Of a stretch of DNA of 12,381 nt, positions 6,199-12,381 are shown in pieces. Made by a program: the position numbers and the translations under genes. The stretch comes from Saprospiraceae bacterium (GTDB lineage Bacteria > Bacteroidota > Bacteroidia > Chitinophagales > Saprospiraceae): positions 1 to 12,381 of the forward strand of contig JALVCY010000289.1 of the NCBI GenBank assembly GCA_027009605.1, read 5' to 3'. Each line of letters opens with the position of its first letter. Within the stretch, counting starts at the first letter, position 1. Under the pieces are notes generated by a model, which worked only from the letters and a program-made list of their open reading frames with translations, was not told the origin of the DNA and made no database searches.

Positions 6199-6255
6199 AT
6201 CAATATAGTTAATGGTGAGAGAATGATGTATATATTGATAGTCGGTACAAAAATA
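6198..6255 (-). promoter_or_regulatory. Candidate promoter and start-overlapping inverted repeat for the minus-strand pair
   Basis: Read on the minus strand, TATTTTTG at 6255-6248 fits TAnnTTTG and would start transcription near 6241. Directly downstream, TATCAATATA (6240-6231) and TATATTGATA (6207-6198) form an exact 10-bp inverted repeat with a 23-bp spacer. The second arm includes the A of the ATG. It could be an operator, or a 5'-end RNA hairpin partly covering the start codon. No clear -33 element was seen. Confidence 0.4.
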
Positions 6256-6749
6256 GGAAAAAAAGGGAAAAACACATCATAGGAGTTAAAAAACATTCAC
6301 TATATCTTAAAAATAGTCACCTCATGCATTAATATGCCTAACTCAAAGAGCACCAAATTTATAAAAGATTGCAATACAGTATTGTACAGATTAAGTATTT
6401 TTAATATATCTATTATAAAGCTATTAGCTTTAATCGCTCTCAATACTCAAAGACACCGAAAAGAAAAAAGAATAACTGAATATTAAAAAATAAAAATGCA
6501 AATATTTTTTTTTTATTATTTTTTTATTTACATTTGCGTGTAGGACAACTATCCCCTAGCCTTCTGGTATTCATACTCAGTAGCCTACTGCTCCTGCCCT
6601 ATAAAAAGACTATTCACAACATACTATTCAAGAGAAAGCGTAAAGAGAAGTATTACTTTTCTTTATTTGCGACCTTTCAATATGAGTGCTTTTTTAATCA
6701 AAAGGATTCATGCTGAAGAGTTATCTTTATTTCTAAAAAATAGTACGTT
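6256..6749. other. AT-rich divergent intergenic region
   Basis: About 490 bp between the candidate minus-strand promoter and the giant NTPase gene. It contains the palindrome CAATAC-A-GTATTG (6372-6384), the palindrome AAAGCT-ATT-AGCTTT (6417-6431), a long A/T tract at 6501-6530 and a -7-like element at 6529-6536. The 60-codon frame at 6534-6716 starts with TTG and has no recognisable features, so I do not call it a gene. The two palindromes could be operators for either direction. Confidence 0.5.
6529..6536 (+). promoter_or_regulatory. Candidate -7 promoter element for the giant NTPase gene
   Basis: TACATTTG matches the Bacteroidota TAnnTTTG -7 consensus and lies directly after a 30-bp A/T tract that could serve as an UP-like element. 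Transcription would start near 6543, leaving a leader of about 205 nt before the ATG at 6750. No -33 TTTG is obvious in the tract. A closer promoter may have been missed. Confidence 0.35.
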
Positions 6750-9700
6750 ATGTCTGAACATCAGCAAACTTCCAAAGATTCTGAAGCATTTAAAAATTTA
6801 AAGTATAATAAATCTCATCGAATCAAACCTATCTATTTAGAGCTGAATGGATATACCATTAATCATCAACCCATTCAGGAAGATAACTCTTCACGGTTTA
6901 TTGGAAGAAAGGCAATTGTTGACAAGATTCGCAGCTTTATTATGGACTCATCGTCCAACACCGGTGCCTACCTTATCACCGGATATCGAGGCATGGGAAA
7001 AACATCTCTAGTCAACACCGCACTAGATATGCTTAATCCTAAGTCAGGTATCAAGCGATATGTGTATCTTTGGTTGGTTTCCTTATTGGTTTTATTTGAT
7101 GTCTCTATTACCGATACTAAAAGCTTTGTATTTACCTCTAATTACATAATGGCTTTTGGTTTATTCTGGATTCTTGCTCTTGCTATTCTTGTCTTTTTTT
7201 CATATCGGGAAGTAAGAAAAGAAAAGAAACAGAAGATAATATCATGGTCATTTGGAAAAGACTTATTGGGTCTTATTATGTTTGCTAAGTTAAAAAAATA
7301 TAGAGACTTAAACTACAGAACATATAGGCGCATAGCCTTTGGCATACTTTGGGTATTAGGTTTATTCATATTCGACTATAAAGCGCTAGGTCAAAATGCT
7401 ACGACTAGTTCTGTATTCTATACAAATATTCTTCTGCTGTTTCATATTTTTATGTTCCGAACCTTTTTTACAAAGTGGATAAGGGGTGCAAGTTTTTCAG
7501 ATTTAAATATTTCGCTAGGTGCTTCTCTTTTTTTTATCCTAATGTCCTTTCTATCATTATACTTTATCTTCTCAATGCACATCCAAAAGGCCTGGATGTT
7601 TAATATACTCTATCTTTTTCTATGCACCTATATTTCCTACTTTTTAAATAAGAAACAAATGGAAAAGAAACAAAAAAATAAAACATACGAAGACCCATTT
7701 TCTAAAATCACCAACCACATCAGTTTTTATCGCCATCTAATCATCCGAATCAACCTAGGCAAGGACAATCTCACCGAAAAAGACGTGCTCAAATATATGG
7801 TGGACGGACTTATCAAAGAATACAAAATATGGAAAAAGCACTATGGTATCAATCGACTAACCAATTTACTTTTGCCATACATCATTTTTTACTTACTCTT
7901 GATTTTGTTCATGAATAGAACAGGCTATAATCGAATAAACCATGAAATTTACTCAGAATATGGTATCACTGCATTTTTCCCAAGTCAAAATAATCTGGAC
8001 TCTACTCAAATGGTCTTATTCAAACAATCCATAAATAGCAATAAAATCAACTCACTTGGAGACTATATCCAAGTATGTGAAGGTGATACCATTTGCCGCT
8101 CAACTCAAAAAAACAGTGGTGGCTACAAAAACCTAGCAGACGGTCCAATAAAAAAAATTGCCCATTTTAGCAATATACTAGATTTTTACATAGTCGTTTT
8201 TTACGATTTCTGGGCCAAGACGCTATTTGGCGGAATCAGGGATAAAAACCCGATAAAAACCTTATTCCCCACCAAGCCGGACTATTTTACATTTGGATTA
8301 TTATTACTAGTCCCCTTTCTCCTAAGAAGAACCGATATCCCATGGAGACAAGGAGTAATGACACACAGTAAGCAACTCAGAGACTTGGAAAAGCTAAGGG
8401 AAAAAATCCACGCCTCCGTAATCATAGACAAGGGTGCAAATATACCGGCAACGAAATCAATCAGTGAAAAAATATCACTTTTCACCACAAAAAAACGAAG
8501 TGAATACGCTCCGTTAGATTCCAAGGACATCGAGGCAAAGCTTTTACGCATATTAGCCAATAATACAAAAATCCCTATCTTTTCCGCAAGGTTACGCTTT
8601 ATCTTTGTTTTTGACGAGCTTGATAAAATAGCTCCACACACCAATAAGACTTTAATAGAGAAAGAGGGCGAAAACTTAACACAAAAAAACGTCAATGTTC
8701 AATTAAAAAGACAAGAAACCATTTCTGCCATTTTATCAGGATTAAAAAACTTACTCAATACAGCACAAGCAAAATTCATTTTCATTGCCGGAAGAGATAT
8801 GTATGATGCCGCACTTGCCGGAGTATCCGACCGGGAATCTATTCTGGACAGTATATTCCACGATAATAAAATCTATGTCAATAGCTTTTATTCCGAGATG
8901 GATGACGACGCTATCAATGATATAACCAGCATGACCGAGCAGTTTCTGTGCCGCTACTTAATCCCTTCCCATGGAAAGTATGGGAATCTTGATAAAAGTT
9001 TGCCGAGCTACTCTAAATATTTATACGAATTAAGTGAAAAAAAACAAATTAGCAAGGAAGCCATTCCCAAAATACTGGCAACTGTAAAAGACTTTATCGT
9101 ATATATTACCTACCGGAGCAATGGAGCCCCGAAAAAAATAACAACCATTCTAGAACAATTTTGTGTCCCTGGATCCATCGATAGAATGGATAAAAAAGAC
9201 ATCATTCTAGTTTCTAATAATGCAAAAAATATGCATTTAAAGCTCAACTTTTATGACCAATACCGTGCATCTTACACATCATATCTAGTTACCCCAATTT
9301 TCTTAGAGCTCGGTAATTACATCGCCGAATTTGGTGATAAGTTACTTGTATCCATCAGTTATTTATTGGACCACTTGTTCAAATATCACAAGTTCGGATT
9401 TTCATCTAGAAATCTAGCCCTTACCCCTGAGATTGTTGACATTAACAAAGAACCTCAATTCCGAAGATTTTTAAGTAACTTAATTACTTTTCTATCATCA
9501 TCACATATCAGAGCAATTATTAGCGGACTATATGAATATAAATTCGACAGCCGGACAAAAATCGAAGTAGATTTTTTATCTAGAATAAGTGAAATTGAGT
9601 CTGCAGCCTATAACTTTACACTAGATGAAAGTATTGAATTAAAAAGATATTTTTATAGCAAACTAGAACTAATACGAAAAAACTACTCAAAAAATGTAGG

Positions 9701-12089
9701 CTACCAAGTAAATAAGGACTATATCAACAGCATAGCCATGTTCCACTCCCTTCTCGGGGATATGCATTTTTATGACCAAGAATTTGGAGAAGCCATACTC
9801 AACTACTTGGAAGCTGTACAAGCCATCAACAACCTGCCAATCGAGGAGCTTGACCCCTACTTATTGGTTCTATCCGTAAGAGATAATCTAAAACTAGGAC
9901 TGGCATACGAAAAAGAGCCAAAAAACAAACAGGCTTTAATGAAATATTCGCAGACGGCCAACTTCGTCGTCAAAAAAAGAGAAATCGCATTACAATCTAT
10001 TGGGTTATGCTATTTTGTCATTACGAAAAAGGATTTTCAAACACTTTTTGTAAGGCCAAGAAATCATAATATTGAGCAACTTAAGAAAGTTTACAAATGG
10101 GCAAAAGGTGAACCCCTAACTGAAGAGAATGAATTCAAAAAATTAGAAAACTTTCTTTTTGGCAAAGACTGCCTTGAAAGCATTATTATCGGTCGCCCCA
10201 AAGAAGCACCGCAAACCAATGAAGATTGGAATAAATTTCACCCCTTTTCTAACCTAGCTCAGTTTTACGACACCAATGGAGAGTATTTAGCCAAGAATTA
10301 CACGAAACTAAAGTTAAAAACCAATCCCGTACTAGCCAATTACCAACTTTTGACAACAGAGAATATCCGTTTGCTATACCAACCACTTATTGCCAAACTC
10401 TATCTAATTGAAAAAACCACTCCGGATGGGGTCGTTCGGAAAGATATTATGCGTGTCGTTGAAGAATTCAACTTCCTTACTCGTCCGGTCAATAAGTCTG
10501 AAAAAATAATCATCAGTAGCGAGTTTTACAATAAACTCGGAGACTTAATGTTTTACAAAAATGGCTCTCTGTATGGTCTTGAGCCAGAAATAGAGCCTAA
10601 AATAGAGCCTAAAAATAAAGAATTACTGAATTTGATTAAAAGCCGATACAACGACTTACCAATTGACGCCTTACTTTTTTACATTAAAAGCGTAACAAAG
10701 CTAATCTCCCCTGATGATAAAAAGTGGACTAGCGACCGCACATGGGAGCAGACCTTCATATTCTCAAAAACAACTAAAGCCACCACGATTATCCAAGAAA
10801 TAGGTGATTTTCTTAAATTAATCCAAGATAGGAAAATAGACCAGAATGTGGTCGGTTTAGTAAATTCAACCAATTTCTTAATTGACCTAGCCAATGGTTT
10901 AGTCGATACTGCGGACACCCTTCTTTGCTTTTCCGAAAATAAATTATTACAAGAGCCAATTGAAAACATATATCGAAAAGCGGCTGACCTTTTCCAAAAA
11001 ACAAGTAGTTTTCGACTAGCTCGATACTGCCTGACCAATATAATTTACTTACGTAAAATAGAAGACGAACCATTATCACCTAATTCAAATCTAATCAATG
11101 AGTCTTTAGAGCTAATTTATACTAGTCACCGGGACTTCACGAGACCCGAGATAAAAAAAATGCGTGGAATTATTTCTAAAGACCATAAAGTCAGAGATGG
11201 ATTGGAGCCACTCCAAGTATATCCATACACATCAATTATGGCCGAAATAAAGGAGGTTGTATTATTAGAGCTTTATATTCAATTAGATAGCTTAAAAAAC
11301 AACAATAAACACTTGGATGATGATAGCAATACAATTGATTTACTCTCGAAGATATACAACACAGTTAATCCATATTCTATGGTCTCAACAAAGTATAACC
11401 GGGTGCTAGAGCTAAATCTGCGTGTAGATGCAAATAAACTTTTGTACAAAAAACTTTTATACATTAAGTCTTCAAACACCAAAGCAACATTTCCTATTGC
11501 AATAAAAAAAGTAACATCAGGGATTACAAGTAAGATATTTTCCATTAAGGGCGGAGATATTGAAGATACTGAATTAAAACACTTCCTAATTGCCGACTCG
11601 ATAGGTTGTCTATCTGAGATTATTAAAACCCATGAGTTATTCGGAACAAATTACGTCTCAACTACTAATAGTGTATTAGCGAGAGCACATCACAAGATGG
11701 AATTTTGGACAGATCAATACCAAACTCGTGTTGAAGATTATGAAACTAAGAATAAAACAAAAGCACTTGAAAAGCTCAACGAGTTGATTCGAGACTTTAT
11801 TGGCAGCGATAGGCTTTACTATATCAGTCCCAAATTCCATAAAAGCAAATCAAACGAATACAATAGGAAAATAGACCAGATGCATCGTAGAGGCACAGAA
11901 TACATGAATTTTATCAAAACAAAATTCTATTTGGATGATGACTTCAATGATCATCCTGTTCACTTTGCCACTGCAGTAGAACGATATGTTTGGCTACATA
12001 AAGGCAATAGGTTTGAGGCGGTAAATCATACGTGGAAAATCTATTGTAGTGAAAATTACTTATCCCAGGCCACTACGTCGGGTGATTAA
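6750..12089 (+). CDS. Giant membrane-embedded KAP/STAND-like P-loop NTPase with helical C-terminal region
   Basis: This 1779-residue protein begins with a soluble segment and an NTPase entry motif (SRFIGRKAIVDKIRSFI, 48-64). Walker A GYRGMGKTS follows at 78-86. Six likely membrane helices occur at about 103-119, 132-152, 195-210, 221-240, 254-275 and 283-299. A soluble P-loop stretch follows at 325-365 (HLIIRINLGKDNLTEKDVL), then helices at about 371-388 and 511-526 around a 120-residue loop. Walker B RFIFVFDELDKI is at 616-627 (D622, E623), sensor-1-like KFIFIAGRD at 675-683, and a basic sensor-2-like SNGAPKKITTILEQF at 790-804. Residues from about 850 on are mostly helical, with a TPR-like unit at 995-1027. 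Membrane helices between Walker A and B define KAP NTPases, which include the phage-excluding PifA. Family assignment is by architecture only. No effector domain was recognised. The gene is AT-rich, intact and divergent from the AGRD-motif pair. Confidence 0.8.
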   Translation: MSEHQQTSKDSEAFKNLKYNKSHRIKPIYLELNGYTINHQPIQEDNSSRFIGRKAIVDKIRSFIMDSSSNTGAYLITGYRGMGKTSLVNTALDMLNPKSGIKRYVYLWLVSLLVLFDVSITDTKSFVFTSNYIMAFGLFWILALAILVFFSYREVRKEKKQKIISWSFGKDLLGLIMFAKLKKYRDLNYRTYRRIAFGILWVLGLFIFDYKALGQNATTSSVFYTNILLLFHIFMFRTFFTKWIRGASFSDLNISLGASLFFILMSFLSLYFIFSMHIQKAWMFNILYLFLCTYISYFLNKKQMEKKQKNKTYEDPFSKITNHISFYRHLIIRINLGKDNLTEKDVLKYMVDGLIKEYKIWKKHYGINRLTNLLLPYIIFYLLLILFMNRTGYNRINHEIYSEYGITAFFPSQNNLDSTQMVLFKQSINSNKINSLGDYIQVCEGDTICRSTQKNSGGYKNLADGPIKKIAHFSNILDFYIVVFYDFWAKTLFGGIRDKNPIKTLFPTKPDYFTFGLLLLVPFLLRRTDIPWRQGVMTHSKQLRDLEKLREKIHASVIIDKGANIPATKSISEKISLFTTKKRSEYAPLDSKDIEAKLLRILANNTKIPIFSARLRFIFVFDELDKIAPHTNKTLIEKEGENLTQKNVNVQLKRQETISAILSGLKNLLNTAQAKFIFIAGRDMYDAALAGVSDRESILDSIFHDNKIYVNSFYSEMDDDAINDITSMTEQFLCRYLIPSHGKYGNLDKSLPSYSKYLYELSEKKQISKEAIPKILATVKDFIVYITYRSNGAPKKITTILEQFCVPGSIDRMDKKDIILVSNNAKNMHLKLNFYDQYRASYTSYLVTPIFLELGNYIAEFGDKLLVSISYLLDHLFKYHKFGFSSRNLALTPEIVDINKEPQFRRFLSNLITFLSSSHIRAIISGLYEYKFDSRTKIEVDFLSRISEIESAAYNFTLDESIELKRYFYSKLELIRKNYSKNVGYQVNKDYINSIAMFHSLLGDMHFYDQEFGEAILNYLEAVQAINNLPIEELDPYLLVLSVRDNLKLGLAYEKEPKNKQALMKYSQTANFVVKKREIALQSIGLCYFVITKKDFQTLFVRPRNHNIEQLKKVYKWAKGEPLTEENEFKKLENFLFGKDCLESIIIGRPKEAPQTNEDWNKFHPFSNLAQFYDTNGEYLAKNYTKLKLKTNPVLANYQLLTTENIRLLYQPLIAKLYLIEKTTPDGVVRKDIMRVVEEFNFLTRPVNKSEKIIISSEFYNKLGDLMFYKNGSLYGLEPEIEPKIEPKNKELLNLIKSRYNDLPIDALLFYIKSVTKLISPDDKKWTSDRTWEQTFIFSKTTKATTIIQEIGDFLKLIQDRKIDQNVVGLVNSTNFLIDLANGLVDTADTLLCFSENKLLQEPIENIYRKAADLFQKTSSFRLARYCLTNIIYLRKIEDEPLSPNSNLINESLELIYTSHRDFTRPEIKKMRGIISKDHKVRDGLEPLQVYPYTSIMAEIKEVVLLELYIQLDSLKNNNKHLDDDSNTIDLLSKIYNTVNPYSMVSTKYNRVLELNLRVDANKLLYKKLLYIKSSNTKATFPIAIKKVTSGITSKIFSIKGGDIEDTELKHFLIADSIGCLSEIIKTHELFGTNYVSTTNSVLARAHHKMEFWTDQYQTRVEDYETKNKTKALEKLNELIRDFIGSDRLYYISPKFHKSKSNEYNRKIDQMHRRGTEYMNFIKTKFYLDDDFNDHPVHFATAVERYVWLHKGNRFEAVNHTWKIYCSENYLSQATTSGD
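10581..10616 (+). repeat. Three 12-bp in-frame tandem units inside the NTPase gene
   Basis: Units at 10581-10592, 10593-10604 and 10605-10616 (core GAGCCTAAAATA) encode EPEI-EPKI-EPKN at residues 1278-1289. The proline-rich charged run is probably a flexible linker between helical segments. Tandem units of this kind can vary in number by slippage without breaking the frame. Confidence 0.7.
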
Positions 12090-12114
12090 AGAGCCTCCAT
12101 AAAACAACCATCTT

Positions 12115-12122
12115 TACACTTG
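12115..12122 (+). promoter_or_regulatory. Weak candidate -7 element before the last gene
   Basis: TACACTTG differs at one position from TAnnTTTG and lies 15 bp before the ATG at 12138, between the NTPase stop and the next gene. It would give a very short leader. Readthrough from the NTPase gene is an equally good explanation for expression of the last gene. Confidence 0.2.
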
Positions 12123-12137
12123 CATAAAACATAAACA

Positions 12138-12381
12138 ATGACAGTAAATGACTTCCACCAAGAAATGAAGGACTACGGCAACGAGTTGCTTGCCAAATAT
12201 GGTTTGGCTGACTGCATAATGACCTGTGGACAATTCAGGGCGAATAAAAACCTTACATTCTGCCTTAAATTTCGTACAGATACACAGAAAGCTAGGTGTA
12301 ATTTTGGGTCAGACCGGAAAGACAGTATTCAGATTATCAGTTCTCTTACCCTATTTGAGCCAATTCGAGCAGTCCGAAAAG
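12138..12381 (+). CDS. Unrecognised protein, 5' part only
   Basis: An ATG 48 bp after the NTPase stop opens a frame that stays open for 81 codons to the window edge. The visible N-terminus starts MTVNDFHQEMKDYGNELLAKYG, an amphipathic helix, and continues into an extended segment (NKNLTFCLKFRTDTQKARCNF, with three more cysteine or basic clusters nearby). Cysteines occur at residues 26, 30, 42 and 54. No domain is recognisable from this part. The short spacing and same orientation suggest it could be cotranscribed with the giant NTPase and belong to the same module. Codon content looks coding, but the full length is unknown. Confidence 0.6.
   Translation, partial: MTVNDFHQEMKDYGNELLAKYGLADCIMTCGQFRANKNLTFCLKFRTDTQKARCNFGSDRKDSIQIISSLTLFEPIRAVRK

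Noticed and set aside
6534..6716. 60-codon plus-strand frame in the divergent spacer
   Set aside because: The start is a TTG inside the -7 candidate, the composition is low in complexity, and no ribosome-binding signal or domain is visible.
8282..8695. 137-codon minus-strand frame inside the NTPase gene
   Set aside because: It is antisense to the Walker B region of a clearly coding gene and is explained by codon shadowing.

Overview
The window looks like a chromosomal segment of a member of the Bacteroidota. The evidence is indirect. Starts lack strong Shine-Dalgarno sequences. Several upstream regions carry the TAnnTTTG -7 element typical of this phylum. Proteins such as the AAA_14/DUF4143-type ATPase and the HigA-like regulator have a Bacteroidota flavour. 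A lineage near Saprospiria is possible but is only an impression.

Layout: positions 1-1696 are housekeeping DNA with moderate GC. They hold the probable tail of an upstream gene, a short perfect hairpin of REP type, lipA (lipoyl synthase) and, 6 bp later, queE (7-carboxy-7-deazaguanine synthase). From about 1697 onward the DNA becomes AT-rich, intergenic spacers become long, and most genes are unrecognised, which suggests an accessory region. It contains: (i) tandem operator-like quasi-palindromes and a perfect 22-bp inverted repeat around a -7 element, upstream of a single AAA_14/DUF4143-type ATPase; (ii) a 164-bp foldback MITE with 15-bp terminal inverted repeats starting GTAA and an 8-bp target duplication, like IS66-family ends; (iii) a small three-helix membrane protein; (iv) an orphan HigA-like antitoxin/regulator on the minus strand, with an inverted-repeat remnant directly upstream; (v) a minus-strand gene pair (5773-6198 and 4784-5755) whose products share the short motif AAGRD[I/L]NI, at the C-terminus of one and the N-terminus of the other; (vi) divergent from that pair, a 1779-residue membrane-embedded P-loop NTPase at 6750-12089; (vii) the start of an unrecognised gene.

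The most interesting part is 4383-12089. The giant NTPase has Walker A near residue 78 but Walker B only near residue 617. About eight membrane helices are inserted between them in two blocks, and a long alpha-helical, partly TPR-like C-terminal region follows. This is the architecture of KAP-type NTPases, one of which (PifA) is a known phage-exclusion protein. The divergent pair may supply a scaffold or signalling adaptor (hydrophobic N-terminus, beta-prone Gly/Asn tail) and a zinc-ribbon/TPR partner, joined through the shared motif. A role in phage defence or another conflict is inference: no effector nuclease or protease domain was recognised, and the genes could be independent neighbours.
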